The notes under the pieces are model-generated. The model did no database searches. It worked only from the letters and a program-made list of their open reading frames with translations, and was not told where the DNA came from. Source: Halocatena salina (lineage in GTDB: Archaea > Halobacteriota > Halobacteria > Halobacteriales > Haloarculaceae). Taken from it: a stretch of DNA of 64,000 bases. Shown in pieces: positions 18,104 through 27,035 of this stretch; positions within the stretch are counted from its first letter, which is position 1; each line of letters opens with the position of its first letter. Position numbers and translations under genes: made by a program. Location of the stretch: contig NZ_CP096019.1 in the NCBI RefSeq assembly GCF_023115355.1, positions 806,001 to 870,000 of the forward strand. The letters are read 5' to 3'.

Positions 18104-18988
18104 TCACTGGTGAGATGTAACCGCGATTCCTCCGAGTACGATCGTCCCACCAACGACGGTAGCGACGCCGGGGAATTCTCTGAGCAGTACGAGCGCGAGC
18201 ACCGTGCTTCCCACCGGCTCGCCGAGAAGAGAAACGCTGACGACGCTCGATTCGACGTGTGCGAGCGCCCAGTTGATGACCGTATGGCCGAAGATTCCGG
18301 GCCCGATAGCCATGCCCAGAAAGAGGAGCCACTCCCGTGGCGGGTAGGAAACGAGCGGTAGCTGTTCGATGCGAAGCAGTACGAGCAAAACGAGCGCACA
18401 GACGGCGTAGACGATCGTCACGTAGGGAAGCAACGCGATACGTTCCCCGTGTCTGAGTGCTCGACCGGCTAACACGTATCCAGCAGCCATCACTGCGCCC
18501 ACAACGGCGAGTACGTTCCCGTAAACGGACGCAGTCGTGGGTCCGCCAATGCCCCCATCACCGACCGACATCATGATCATCCCCGCAAGCGCGATCAGGA
18601 TTCCGACTGTGGTTCGTACAGAGATCCGTTCTTCGAGCAACAGAGCGGCTCCGAGAGCGACGAACAGAGGTTGGGACTGAACGAGCGTGACGCTCGCTGC
18701 CACGCTCGTCCATTCAAGACTCTCGAACCACGCAGCGAAATGCAACGCGAGCGCGAGTCCAGCGAGTCCCGCACCGAGTACATCGCGGCCGGTAAGACGA
18801 CTGAACGCCGTCCGGTGGCCCGAGAGAGCAAGCGGAACGAGCAGCATCGTAGTGAATAGGACGCGATAAAACGCCTTGATGAGGCTCGGTGCCTGACTCC
18901 AGCGAACGAGAATTGCGCTCGTACTCACCGCCCCCACAGCGACCGCGAGTCCGAGCGCTGGGGAAACCGGTGGGGCGTCCCGTGCCAT
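18104..18988 (-). CDS. EamA/DMT-family transporter
   Basis: The 294-aa membrane protein has ten hydrophobic helices in two homologous halves, the EamA (drug/metabolite transporter) architecture. Examples are ALGLAVAVGAVSTSAILVRW at the start, SVAASVTLVQSQPLFVALGAALLL at the end of half one, and SVVSVSLLGEPVGSTVLALVLL at the end of half two, where the LxEP signature is clear. The substrate is unknown. A longer frame runs upstream, but the ATG at 18988 overlaps the stop of the upstream SRPBCC gene (TGATG). That fixes the start and shows translational coupling. Confidence 0.9.
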   Translation of the reverse strand: MARDAPPVSPALGLAVAVGAVSTSAILVRWSQAPSLIKAFYRVLFTTMLLVPLALSGHRTAFSRLTGRDVLGAGLAGLALALHFAAWFESLEWTSVAASVTLVQSQPLFVALGAALLLEERISVRTTVGILIALAGMIMMSVGDGGIGGPTTASVYGNVLAVVGAVMAAGYVLAGRALRHGERIALLPYVTIVYAVCALVLLVLLRIEQLPLVSYPPREWLLFLGMAIGPGIFGHTVINWALAHVESSVVSVSLLGEPVGSTVLALVLLREFPGVATVVGGTIVLGGIAVTSHQ

Positions 18989-19464
18989 CACTCCAGAGCC
19001 TCTTTCGTCCGCCGATGTCGGTAGCGAAACACCGGTTCGAATCCGAGCGCACTGAACCGATCCAGTGGACCGAACGTCGCGGGGAGTTCGTACTCGACCC
19101 GATCTCGGATCAGCGTCTCCGCTCCGTCGGCGTAGAACGCATGTGTATGTCGCCAGTCGGGGAACGGCCCATCTCGCATCTCGTCGACGAACACCCTCGT
19201 CCCCGGCTCTTCCGTTCGTTCGACGATGACGGAGATCCACTCACGTCGTGGGCCCACACCGAACGGTCTGACGGACACGCCGACGCGCGTTCCGGGGACG
19301 AGGTGGTCCCGATCCGCTGGCCGCCCGTCGCCGTCGACGACGCGCTCGATACGAAGGTTCGCAACTTCCGGTGTGAGTGCCACGAGTCCATCGACGGACG
19401 AATGGAACTCCCACACGGAGTCGAGCGATGCTCGAACACGGGTATGACGAGTGAACACCGGCAT
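18988..19464 (-). CDS. SRPBCC-superfamily ligand-binding protein
   Basis: The 158-aa protein begins MPVFTRHTRVRASLDSVWEFHSS, the classic first strand and helix of the START/SRPBCC fold. It continues with paired strands (GTRVGVSVRPFGVGPRREWISVIV, HTHAFYADGAETLIRDRVEYELP) and a C-terminal helix ending RRTKEALE. Such haloarchaeal proteins resemble coenzyme Q-binding/cyclase-like domains; the ligand is unknown. I chose ATG 19464 because the fold begins there. A perfect 7-1-7 inverted repeat starts two bases upstream. It is followed, with one-base overlap, by the EamA transporter gene. Confidence 0.8.
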   Translation of the reverse strand: MPVFTRHTRVRASLDSVWEFHSSVDGLVALTPEVANLRIERVVDGDGRPADRDHLVPGTRVGVSVRPFGVGPRREWISVIVERTEEPGTRVFVDEMRDGPFPDWRHTHAFYADGAETLIRDRVEYELPATFGPLDRFSALGFEPVFRYRHRRTKEALE

Positions 19465-19465
19465 A

Positions 19466-19480
19466 GACGATAGTATCGTC
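19466..19480. promoter_or_regulatory. Inverted repeat GACGATA-G-TATCGTC before the SRPBCC gene
   Basis: A perfect 7-bp inverted repeat with a one-base centre lies directly in front of the start codon at 19464. Its position at the likely transcription start of a leaderless gene suits a repressor site, or a hairpin over the start codon. Either role is inference from position alone. Confidence 0.3.
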
Positions 19481-19651
19481 CGAAGAACCGTACCCGTGTC
19501 GGCGGATGGCTCTGTTCGGTGTAACGTCTGGTTCCTGTGGCAGGATCGATGAACCACTAAGCACCCCTCAGTGGGATAGAACGGACCGACCCGAGGAAGA
19601 CTAGGTTCGTCCGCTAGTGACAGCGGATCGGTGCAGATCCCCAGTCACACA

Positions 19652-20080
19652 TCACTTCAGCCGCTCTTGAAGAAACGAGGGATGGGCTGCCGTGATGCCC
19701 TCGATGGACTCGATCTGATCGCTGATGATGTCACCGACTGCGTGCCCGTCCACAGCATGGATCTCGGCCATCAACATGTGATCACCCGAAGAGGTGTACA
19801 ACGCCTCGATCGCGCCGTGTTCTTCGAGCTGACGGGTGACCTCGACGTACTGCTCGCTCTCGACATCGATTCCGACTAGCGCGATCGACCGACCGGAGAG
19901 TTTCTTTGGATCGACATCAGCAGAGTAGCCGACGATGATCCCCTCAGTTTCCAACTTATCTATATATTTACGTACTGTCGGTTTCGAAACGCCGGCCCGT
20001 TCTGCGATCTCGGCATACGAGGCCTGGGCATCGTCCTCCAAGGCCGAAAGGATCCGATTCTCGGTCGTGTCCGTACTCAT
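19652..20080 (-). CDS. Lrp/AsnC-family transcriptional regulator
   Basis: The 142-aa protein has an N-terminal AsnC-type winged helix (about residues 5-62: RILSALEDDAQASYAEIAERAGVSKPTVRKYIDKLETEGII). A C-terminal RAM domain follows (about 68-142, with SIALVGIDVES, ALYTSSGDHMLMAEIHA and IEGITAAHPSF) for amino-acid binding and oligomerisation. It is encoded 190 bases downstream of korAB on the same strand, so regulation of 2-oxoacid metabolism is plausible but unproven. A hairpin TCCGCT...AGCGGA at 19610-19627, just past its stop, could aid termination. Confidence 0.93.
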   Translation of the reverse strand: MSTDTTENRILSALEDDAQASYAEIAERAGVSKPTVRKYIDKLETEGIIVGYSADVDPKKLSGRSIALVGIDVESEQYVEVTRQLEEHGAIEALYTSSGDHMLMAEIHAVDGHAVGDIISDQIESIEGITAAHPSFLQERLK

Positions 20081-20272
20081 GGATCATTATTTTGCATCCG
20101 AGAAAAAATACCTTCCGAATCAGAAAACAGTGGAATACGTCCGGTCCTGTCGGCGTTTCCCGTCGCTACTGCTATCTCTGAGGCTATCTAAACGCAGAAC
20201 AAACCGAATTCAAAAATCGATCTTACCTCGCCGCAGTCACGAATCCAAACTACTGTGTTCGATCGACGTCGC
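20081..20272. other. Spacer between korB and the Lrp-family gene
   Basis: The spacer holds the 3' side of korB and the promoter of the Lrp-family gene on the minus strand. An A/T-rich run at 20095-20115 (TTTGCATCCGAGAAAAAATACC on the plus strand side) suits a BRE/TATA for that gene. I see no coding content. Confidence 0.35.
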
Positions 20273-21205
20273 TCACCGATGTCGATGCATGAGGTCGGCC
20301 GATCGTTCCCACTCGTAGCTATCATCGAAGTAGCGTTCGGCGAGGGGTTGCTCGGGCATCTCTCCGGTGTGTCGTTTCTCTTGACCGTAGGAGGGACGAT
20401 CCTCCCGGTAGAATCGACCCGTGAGCACCTCGCCTTGGGAGAGGCGAGACTCGGCTTCGTACATCATCTCGCCGGCTTCCTGTCGATCGGTCACCTCGAA
20501 CGAAAAGTCCTCGTCGTCCTGAACGTCGGTGTATGGCACGTACTGTTTTGCGTCCTTGTTCCACGTCGGGCACTGCGTGAGGAAATCGATATGGGCGAAG
20601 CCGTCGTGTTCGATGGCCTCGACGAGGATCTCTTTGGCTTGGTTAGGATTGACGGCAGCCGTCCGGGCGATGTACGATGCGCCTGCGGAGAGAGACATCG
20701 ACAGCGGCCGAACCGGATCTTTCGCACTGCCGTGGGGCTGTGTTTTGGATTTGTGGCCCTTGGGACTCGTCGGTGAGGTCTGGCCTTTGGTCAGCCCGAA
20801 GATCTCGTTGTTGAACACGATGTACACCATGTCGTGGTTCTCACGGGCGGTGTGCATGAAGTGGTTTCCGCCGATCCCGTATCCGTCACCGTCACCGCCA
20901 GCAGCGACGACTTCGAGGTTCGGATTGGCGAGTTTCGACGCCCGCGCGATCGGGAGCGATCGGCCGTGGATGGAGTGATAGCCGTAGCTGTCGAAATACG
21001 AAGAGAGTTTCCCCGAACAGCCGATCCCCGTCACGAGCAACACCTCATCCGGATTCTTTCCGACTTCGGTCATAGCGCCCTTCAACGCCTTCAAAACGCC
21101 GAAGTCGCCACAACCGGGACACCACGTCGCCTGAGGCTCGATATCCGGGGTGAACTCGTTTTGGTCGACATCCCGTTTCGTCTCGATGGCACTGAATGCA
21201 CTCAT
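20273..21205 (-). CDS. korB: 2-oxoacid:ferredoxin oxidoreductase, beta subunit
   Basis: The beta subunit binds thiamine diphosphate and works with the alpha subunit to decarboxylate pyruvate or 2-oxoglutarate to an acyl-CoA, passing electrons to ferredoxin. The 310-aa sequence has WCPGCGDFGVLKAL (about 28-41), the GIGCSGKLSSYF turn, and the ThDP/Mg motif GGDGDGYGIGGNHF followed by NNEIFGLTKGQ (about 98-140). The C-terminal tail is normal. Its start lies three bases beyond the korA stop, so korA and korB form one operon. Pyruvate versus 2-oxoglutarate specificity cannot be decided by eye, so the symbol follows common haloarchaeal usage. Confidence 0.92.
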   Translation of the reverse strand: MSAFSAIETKRDVDQNEFTPDIEPQATWCPGCGDFGVLKALKGAMTEVGKNPDEVLLVTGIGCSGKLSSYFDSYGYHSIHGRSLPIARASKLANPNLEVVAAGGDGDGYGIGGNHFMHTARENHDMVYIVFNNEIFGLTKGQTSPTSPKGHKSKTQPHGSAKDPVRPLSMSLSAGASYIARTAAVNPNQAKEILVEAIEHDGFAHIDFLTQCPTWNKDAKQYVPYTDVQDDEDFSFEVTDRQEAGEMMYEAESRLSQGEVLTGRFYREDRPSYGQEKRHTGEMPEQPLAERYFDDSYEWERSADLMHRHR

Positions 21206-21208
21206 TGG

Positions 21209-23116
21209 TTAATCACTTGCTGCGGGGACGAACGTGGTCGAGTGACCGGGGGCGTCCCCATCCCCGCTGATGCTCGATTCGAACCCCTCGACGATCTCCT
21301 CCGGTTCGAAGGGGTTGCCGTTGTACTTCAACAGGCTCGTCATCATCTCGCCATAGCCGCCCAGTTCTTTCTGGGTAAGTCCCCGGAACTGAGCAGAGGC
21401 GTTCATTTCGACGATCATACACTGATCGACCGAATCGAGGAACGCCTTGACCTCCTCGGTCGGATACGGAAGCAGTTCACTGACACCGAGTGCTTTCACG
21501 GAGTGGCCGTCGTCGGAGAGCCGTTTGGTGGCTTCTTCGACGGTTCCCTGCTGGCTTCCGAACGTCATGATACCGTACTGGTGCTCTGCTTCGTCGTCAG
21601 GGGTGTACACCGTCTGGCTGCTCTGATCGTTGGCATCGAGTTCTGCGCGAATCGATTCGAGCTTCTCCATCCGGCGATCCATCTGGTTGATCCGGTTGTC
21701 CGGGTCCTCGCTGATGTGTCCCTGTGGAGTGTGCTCGTTGCCAGTTACGAGGAATCGTCCATCTTCCTGTCCGGGGATCGAACGCGGACTGACACCGTTT
21801 TCGACGTCGTGGCGGTACCGGTTGAACTTCCCGGAGTGATGGTGTGGCGCGTCCGCGATTTCCTCTTCTGTGAGCACAGACCCGAGCGAGGGGTTCGGCT
21901 CACGGTCGAAAAACGCCTCGTCGACGTTGATCAACTCGCCCGACAACTTCTGGTCGTACAGCACGATTGCGGGGAGTTGGTAGTTGTAGGCGAGCTGGAA
22001 CGCCCGTCTGGTCTGCTCGTAGGCTTCCTGTGCGTTCCCCGGCGCAAAGACGACCCGGTTCGAATCTCCCTGACTGGTGTAAAGGACGTGTTCGAGGTCG
22101 CCCTGCTCGGGTTTGGTCGGCATACCTGTCGATGGCCCGGCTCGCATCGCCTCGACGAGCACGATCGGCGTTTCGGCCATCTCCGCCAGTCCGAGCGGCT
22201 CGGACATGAGCGCGAATCCTCCGCCGGAGGAACCGGACATGGCTTTGACGCCCGCATGAGAGGCTCCGATCGCAAGCGACGCGGCGGCGATCTCGTCTTC
22301 GACCTGTTCGGCGATTCCCCCGAACTCCGGGAGGTTCTGGGACATGATCGTGAACACGTCAGTCCACGGCGTCATCGGATAGCCGGAAATGAACCGACAG
22401 CCTTCGTCGATCGCCCCATACGCGATCGCCGTGCTTCCCGAGACGAGCACCTGCTCGTCGTTGCCGCCGTCCTCGACCGCCGGGATCTGAAGGTCGTGGG
22501 TGAATTCCCGTTCTTCAACCTCGTTTTTTGCGATCTCGAGGATTTCGAGGTTCTGCTCTAACACTTCGCCGCTCATGCGCTCTTCCATCAACTCCTCGAC
22601 CGGATCCAGTTCCATACCAAGGAGTGCGGCAGTCGCGCCGACACCGGCGGTGTTGCGCATCACTTCACGGCCGTGTTCACGCGCAAGACCGCGGAGATTG
22701 AGGGGGTAGACGTGCCACCCGTTCTCTTCGGCCTGTTCATCGAGATCCGCGACATCAGATTCGTCGAGCAATCCTTCGTCGTAGACGATCACGCCCCCCT
22801 CGCGCAGGTCGTCGAGGTTTTCGGTAAGCGGCTTGACTTCCTCGTTGCCGTAGTAGGCGTCTTCCTGTGGGTTGCGAGCGAAGCTGTCACCAAGCGCCAA
22901 GAGGAAGTTGTACCCATCACCGCGTGATTTGACCTCGTGGGATGCTGCTCGGACCTCCACATACGTGTGACCACCACGAATTCGTGAAGGGTAATGCCGG
23001 TGTGTGAATATATTCAGACCGGATCGCATCAGTGCCTTGGCGAAATTTTGGCTGGTCGAGTCGATCCCGTCGCCAGACCCACCAGCGATCCGCCAGAGTA
23101 GCTCATCATTTGTCAT
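21209..23116 (-). CDS. korA: 2-oxoacid:ferredoxin oxidoreductase, alpha subunit (gamma-alpha fusion)
   Basis: This 635-aa subunit fuses the gamma domain (about residues 1-195, starting WRIAGGSGDGIDSTSQNFAKAL and with RIRGGHTYVEVR) to the alpha pyrimidine-binding and transketolase-C-like domains (about 205-590). The alpha part shows SGSTAIAYGAIDEGCRFISGYPMTPWT and SGSSGGGFALMSEPLGLA. It is the larger half of the two-subunit haloarchaeal enzyme that replaces the NAD-dependent dehydrogenase complexes. No [4Fe-4S] ferredoxin domain is present in this chain, as expected. A palindrome ACAGGCCTGT at 23133-23142, just upstream of the start, could be a binding site. Confidence 0.93.
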   Translation of the reverse strand: MTNDELLWRIAGGSGDGIDSTSQNFAKALMRSGLNIFTHRHYPSRIRGGHTYVEVRAASHEVKSRGDGYNFLLALGDSFARNPQEDAYYGNEEVKPLTENLDDLREGGVIVYDEGLLDESDVADLDEQAEENGWHVYPLNLRGLAREHGREVMRNTAGVGATAALLGMELDPVEELMEERMSGEVLEQNLEILEIAKNEVEEREFTHDLQIPAVEDGGNDEQVLVSGSTAIAYGAIDEGCRFISGYPMTPWTDVFTIMSQNLPEFGGIAEQVEDEIAAASLAIGASHAGVKAMSGSSGGGFALMSEPLGLAEMAETPIVLVEAMRAGPSTGMPTKPEQGDLEHVLYTSQGDSNRVVFAPGNAQEAYEQTRRAFQLAYNYQLPAIVLYDQKLSGELINVDEAFFDREPNPSLGSVLTEEEIADAPHHHSGKFNRYRHDVENGVSPRSIPGQEDGRFLVTGNEHTPQGHISEDPDNRINQMDRRMEKLESIRAELDANDQSSQTVYTPDDEAEHQYGIMTFGSQQGTVEEATKRLSDDGHSVKALGVSELLPYPTEEVKAFLDSVDQCMIVEMNASAQFRGLTQKELGGYGEMMTSLLKYNGNPFEPEEIVEGFESSISGDGDAPGHSTTFVPAASD

Positions 23117-23357
23117 TGCAAATCACGGCCAAACAGGCCTGTATTCCCAGCAAGGAACCCTGCAGACTAAAGGGTTTACCATGTGTTAGCATACATCGAT
23201 TATGATGAATAAGGTTCTATCATGAGCATAAGGAAAGACAGTGATTATCGATAATACTAATAGATCATTGTGCTGGCGAAATCACGATCGGTCTCCGATC
23301 GATCACCGTCTCGAAAGACACCGTACTATATAGCGGAGGAGGGGGGATGTATTGAGA
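23117..23357. other. Divergent intergenic region between korA and the DICT gene
   Basis: This 240-base region has no gene. It holds two short palindromes, ACAGGCCTGT (23133-23142) and ATTATCGATAAT (23244-23255). A TATA-like ACTATATAG at about 23324-23332 is placed for the DICT-domain gene on the plus strand. A purine-rich GGAGGAGGGGGG follows the TATA box and could act as a ribosome-binding site. Confidence 0.4.
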
Positions 23358-24077
23358 ATGAAGTTAACAGAGTTGATCGCGGGGGTAGAGTCACATCGGA
23401 AGACGCTCACAGTGTTCAACGCTCCCGAATCGGAGATCACTGCGCTTCGAGAGCACTTTACTGATCGGAACATCGACGTTGCAGGGACACGAACGTCGTC
23501 CGGACCACAACGGTACGTCGTTCTCAGCAAGGGTGATGAGTTCGTCACGGCGATGAGCATCGATACGGTGTTCGGAAGCGATGAAAAAGCGTCACAGTCG
23601 GGCGCGTACCGACCGATTCTCGATCACCTCGATGAAACGACGTTCACGTCGTACGATGTGGGACAGATGGGTGCCGCATCTCACGAGATCGAAGACCGGG
23701 CGTGGCGCGTCGGTTCCGGCACGGTGTACGCCGGGTTTGGAACTGTTTCGGCACTCGGAGTCCGGATCGATACGTACGAGCGCCTCGCAGACAAAAAGCC
23801 TCTGTCGGTGCATCTGTACGCGTTTCCCGACAGCGAACTTCCAGCCCACGACGACGTTACCGTGCATCTAGAACGATCCGAAGAAATTCGGACGACGTGG
23901 TTCGTCGCGTACGATGGGGATGGAATGGACTCGAACAAGTGTGCGTTACTGGCCGAAGAGCGTGAGCCGGACGCATTTTACGGCTTTTGGACGTACGATC
24001 CTGACACGGTCGATTGGATCGTCGACCACCTCGTCACGAACTACACGATCACCGATCACACGTCCGATCTCTCGTGA
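23358..24077 (+). CDS. DICT sensory domain protein
   Basis: The 239-aa protein starts MKLTELIAGVESHRKTLTVFNAPE, the pattern of stand-alone haloarchaeal DICT-domain proteins. DICT domains accompany diguanylate cyclases and two-component systems and are thought to sense signals, possibly light-linked. The core blocks are DHLDETTFTSYDVGQMGAASHEIEDRAW (about 88-115), GTVYAGFGTVSALGVRIDTYERLA, and FYGFWTYDPDTVDWIVDHL near the end. It has no membrane segment and no output domain, so any partner must act in trans. ATG 23358 lies about 28 bases after a TATA box. Confidence 0.82.
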   Translation: MKLTELIAGVESHRKTLTVFNAPESEITALREHFTDRNIDVAGTRTSSGPQRYVVLSKGDEFVTAMSIDTVFGSDEKASQSGAYRPILDHLDETTFTSYDVGQMGAASHEIEDRAWRVGSGTVYAGFGTVSALGVRIDTYERLADKKPLSVHLYAFPDSELPAHDDVTVHLERSEEIRTTWFVAYDGDGMDSNKCALLAEEREPDAFYGFWTYDPDTVDWIVDHLVTNYTITDHTSDLS

Positions 24078-24135
24078 TCGCCTCGGATTCGAACGTCGTT
24101 TCGATAGAAATGATAGATTGTTGAGGCTCTGTCGC

Positions 24136-24483
24136 TTACAGGAACTCGCGCACTTCCGAGTACCACATGTCGTGGTGGTCGACGGCGTCGATTCGGCGCG
24201 CGATTTCGACGGCGAGCGTGTGCCAACACTGTTGTGTGGGATCGCCGCGATCGAGGTTGTATAGGCTGTCCTCACAGGGACACTCGCCGTCTTCGATCAC
24301 GTACTCCTCGGTGTGCCCGACGACGACGGTGAAATCGCGGTACTCTTTGACGCGGGCCTCCGCAACAGCTTCGATCGCCCGCTTTCCCCGCGAGCCGTGG
24401 ACAGTGATGATACGATCGACTACAGGGGCAGTGAGTTCGCCCGCTTGAGCGAGAGATTCCTGCCACTCTTCCACGGAGATCAC
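24136..24483 (-). CDS. Small SWIM-type zinc-finger protein
   Basis: The 115-aa product carries one CxCx(n)CxH zinc motif, CPCEDS...QQCWH (about residues 65-86 from the chosen start). This is the SWIM signature seen in DNA-, RNA- or protein-binding domains. The preceding half has short strands (FTVVVGHTEEYVIEDGECPC), as in other haloarchaeal stand-alone SWIM proteins. The start is uncertain: no ATG exists in the frame, a TTG lies at 24510, and I chose GTG 24483. The gene is divergent from trm1 and shares a short promoter region with it. Its function is unknown. Confidence 0.72.
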   Translation of the reverse strand: MISVEEWQESLAQAGELTAPVVDRIITVHGSRGKRAIEAVAEARVKEYRDFTVVVGHTEEYVIEDGECPCEDSLYNLDRGDPTQQCWHTLAVEIARRIDAVDHHDMWYSEVREFL

Positions 24484-24587
24484 ACGTCCTGGTTGCCCGT
24501 CCGGAACCAAAACCGATTCGATGATCTCTCACACGGTCGTGACGTTCGATCGGTGTCGTTTTTCGCGTTCGAACGCGTGAGCCCTGT

Positions 24588-25691
24588 ATGGAAGTCTCCG
24601 AAGGAGTCGTCACTGTCGACGTGCCCGAACAACCGGAATCGGGCGTCGGCGACGACGTGTTTTTCAATCCCGATCAGGAGTTGAATCGGGACATCACCGC
24701 CGCCGTGCTCCGCATCTGGGAGGATCGCACGGATGCGGGAACGTATCTCGATGCGACGGCCGCGAGCGGCATCCGGGGCGTTCGCGGAGCGGCGGCGGGA
24801 TGGGATGCAACGTGTTGTGACTATGATGAGCGAGCGGTAGAGTACTGTCGCGCCAATTTTGCGCGCAACGACCTGTCGGGAACTGCCGTCCACCGGGATG
24901 CTAACGCGTACATGCACGAACAGCGGTTCGATGTCGTGGACCTCGATCCGTTCGGGACGCCGATCCCCTTCGCTGACAGCGCATTTCGGTCAGCGCGGTC
25001 GCTGTTATGCGTCACGGCGACCGACACCGCACCGCTGTGTGGTGCCCACTTCGAAAGCGGCGTTCGATCCTACAGCGCTGTGCCACGCAACACCGATTTT
25101 CACGCCGAGATGGGACTTCGGATACTCCTCTCTGCGCTCGCGCGCACTGGTGCGCGCTATGACATCGGTGTCACGCCCGTGCTGAGCCACGTCACCCGTC
25201 ACTACGTCCGGACGTATCTCGAACTTGACCACCGAGCGACGGACGCCAACGCCGCCATCGAGGCGTTAGGCTACGTCGATCACTGTGAAGACTGTCTGTA
25301 TCGCACGACGACTCAGGGACTGATCGCCGATCCGCCAACCGTGTGTCCGAACTGTGCGAGCGACCGTATCAACACGGCTGGACCGCTGTGGCTCGGTTCG
25401 ACGCACGACGCGGACTTCGTCACCGAAGTGAGCGAGCGAATGCCCGAGACGTTCGACACCGCCGGACGGGCCACACGACTCCTCGATACCATCGCTGGGG
25501 AAATCGACACACCGACCCACTACGATCAACACCGGCTCTCGAAACAGTGGGGGGTTTCGGCGATCGGCATGGACGAGTTTCTCGATCGGCTCAGACGCGC
25601 TGGGTTCGATGCTTCGCGCGCCCAGTACGGTGGGACGACGTTCAAAACGGATGCGGATGTCGCACAGATCGAACGCGCCACTGTTCGATGA
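24588..25691 (+). CDS. trm1: tRNA (guanine26-N2)-dimethyltransferase Trm1
   Basis: Trm1 uses S-adenosylmethionine to methylate G26 of tRNA. The 367-aa length is normal for archaeal Trm1. Visible signatures are [18 protein letters not shown] (about 19-36), the SAM-binding [14 protein letters not shown] (about 54-67), and the catalytic [15 protein letters not shown] motif (about 118-132). A zinc-binding C-terminal part has CEDCLYRT...CPNCASD (about 227-263). ATG 24588 is placed before the conserved N-terminal segment. It is divergent from the SWIM-protein gene and is followed by the BrkB-family gene after 42 bases. Confidence 0.95.
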   Translation: MEVSEGVVTVDVPEQPESGVGDDVFFNPDQELNRDITAAVLRIWEDRTDAGTYLDATAASGIRGVRGAAAGWDATCCDYDERAVEYCRANFARNDLSGTAVHRDANAYMHEQRFDVVDLDPFGTPIPFADSAFRSARSLLCVTATDTAPLCGAHFESGVRSYSAVPRNTDFHAEMGLRILLSALARTGARYDIGVTPVLSHVTRHYVRTYLELDHRATDANAAIEALGYVDHCEDCLYRTTTQGLIADPPTVCPNCASDRINTAGPLWLGSTHDADFVTEVSERMPETFDTAGRATRLLDTIAGEIDTPTHYDQHRLSKQWGVSAIGMDEFLDRLRRAGFDASRAQYGGTTFKTDADVAQIERATVR

Positions 25692-25733
25692 CTGCCAGAG
25701 CTATAAAGAATACGGGCCGAGAACTGTTTTCGT

Positions 25734-26600
25734 GTGAGCTGGGATGTCGCCTCTCTCGTAGCCACCATCCGATCGATTCTCGAAGGGATCAGATCCAAAC
25801 AGATCACGTTTCTTGCGGCCAGTCTCGCGTACTACGCGTTCGTCTCGCTCATTCCCTTGCTTTTGCTCGCTATCGCGATCGGGACGACGCTCGGCGGAGC
25901 AACGTTCTCGAACACCGTTTCCGAACCCGTGACCACCGCTATTGGCGGTGAAGCAGGCTCGATCGTCCGTGACGCGCTCGAACGTCGATCGGGGAGTAGC
26001 GGCGCAACGGTCGTTGGCCTTCTCGTTTTGCTGTGGAGCGGATTGAAGCTGTTTCGGGGGATAGACATCGCGTTTTCAACCGTCTACAGCGGCGTTTCTT
26101 CACCAGGGTTCACCGAGCAGTTCCGAAATGCGCTCCTTACTCTGTTTGGGGTCGGGATCGGAATCATGCTGACCGTCGCCATCGGAACGATACTAGCAGT
26201 GTCGGACGTTGCGGCCGTTGTCGACGACTATCTCGTCGTCACGATCGGAACGGTCATTCAAGTAGGCGGACTGATCCTCTCGTTGTTGCCGATCTACTAC
26301 ATCCTTCCGGGAGTGACCGTTTCAGTTCGGGAAGTGGTTCCGGGGGCTGTGTTCACCGCCATCGGCTGGACCGTGCTCCAAACTGCGTTTCGAACGTATA
26401 CGGAATATGCGACCTCCTACGCTGCCTACGGAGTACTCGGAGGCGGTCTTTTGCTCGTAACGTTTCTCTATTTCGGCGGCCTTATCCTCCTCGTCGGCGT
26501 GGTGATAAACGCCACACTCGCCGGACGCCTCGATACCGCGACGGACGAAACGGATGATGGAGACGATCACGGCGGGACAAAGACGGAACCGACAACTTAG
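25734..26600 (+). CDS. YihY/BrkB-family membrane protein
   Basis: The 288-aa protein has six hydrophobic helices and the YihY/BrkB signatures. These are SLAYYAFVSLIPLLLLAIAIG near the start, WSGLKLFRGIDIAFSTVY (about 101-118), YYILPGVTVSVREVVPGAVFTAIGW, and YGVLGGGLLLVTFLYFGGLILLVG near the end. Despite old labels, the family is not ribonuclease BN; its transport or envelope role is unclear. The start is GTG at 25734, downstream of the trm1 stop. The acidic C-terminal tail is typical for haloarchaea. A small two-helix membrane-protein gene follows 25 bases later, likely in the same message. Confidence 0.88.
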   Translation: MSWDVASLVATIRSILEGIRSKQITFLAASLAYYAFVSLIPLLLLAIAIGTTLGGATFSNTVSEPVTTAIGGEAGSIVRDALERRSGSSGATVVGLLVLLWSGLKLFRGIDIAFSTVYSGVSSPGFTEQFRNALLTLFGVGIGIMLTVAIGTILAVSDVAAVVDDYLVVTIGTVIQVGGLILSLLPIYYILPGVTVSVREVVPGAVFTAIGWTVLQTAFRTYTEYATSYAAYGVLGGGLLLVTFLYFGGLILLVGVVINATLAGRLDTATDETDDGDDHGGTKTEPTT

Positions 26601-26624
26601 GTGCTGCCGATTCACCACCATACC

Positions 26625-27011
26625 ATGCCAGACGAGACAAGCGAGTCGGACGACGATCTCAGATCGGAGGTGCGGGACCTCCGTTCGAAACTCAACGAAT
26701 TCGAGGCACAGGTCGATGAGCGTACTCTCCACCGCGATGAGATCGAATCCGATCTCAAACGATACGTTCGGAAACGCGCCCGTCGCGGCAAGGCCCGGGG
26801 ATGGGGACCGTATCTCGTACTCCTCTATGGAACGGCAATGACGATCGGCGCGTTCTACTATCTCAGGGGAGGCTGGGCCATCCTCGCGATGATCGTGCTC
26901 TGGCTTTCGACGCTCGGTCTGTACGTGTTTATGATCGTGGTCGGGCTAGGCCTCAACCTCCTCGGGATCCCCGGTCGGCTGCGAGACCGCATCAGCTCGT
27001 TCCGGTCGTAA
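26625..27011 (+). CDS. Small membrane protein with N-terminal coiled coil
   Basis: The 128-aa protein starts at ATG 26625 (MPDETSESDDDL). Residues about 8-50 form an acidic then basic coiled coil (SEVRDLRSKLNEFEAQVDER). Two membrane helices follow, around YLVLLYGTAMTIGAFYYL and ILAMIVLWLSTLGLYVFMIVVGL, and then a short basic tail. I recognise the arrangement from haloarchaeal uncharacterised proteins but know no function. It sits 25 bases behind the BrkB-family gene and converges on glnA. Confidence 0.75.
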   Translation: MPDETSESDDDLRSEVRDLRSKLNEFEAQVDERTLHRDEIESDLKRYVRKRARRGKARGWGPYLVLLYGTAMTIGAFYYLRGGWAILAMIVLWLSTLGLYVFMIVVGLGLNLLGIPGRLRDRISSFRS

Positions 27012-27035
27012 TGCGCCCGGAAGATCCGATATCGG

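Noticed and set aside
18989-19240. N-terminal extension of the EamA transporter
   Set aside because: It is the out-of-frame reading of the SRPBCC gene. The ATG overlapping that gene's stop is the natural start.
22040-22070. GGTTCGAATC, a tRNA T-arm-like sequence
   Set aside because: It lies inside korA in coding frame, with no acceptor stem or anticodon arm around it. The reverse-complement match at 24087-24097 is also isolated.
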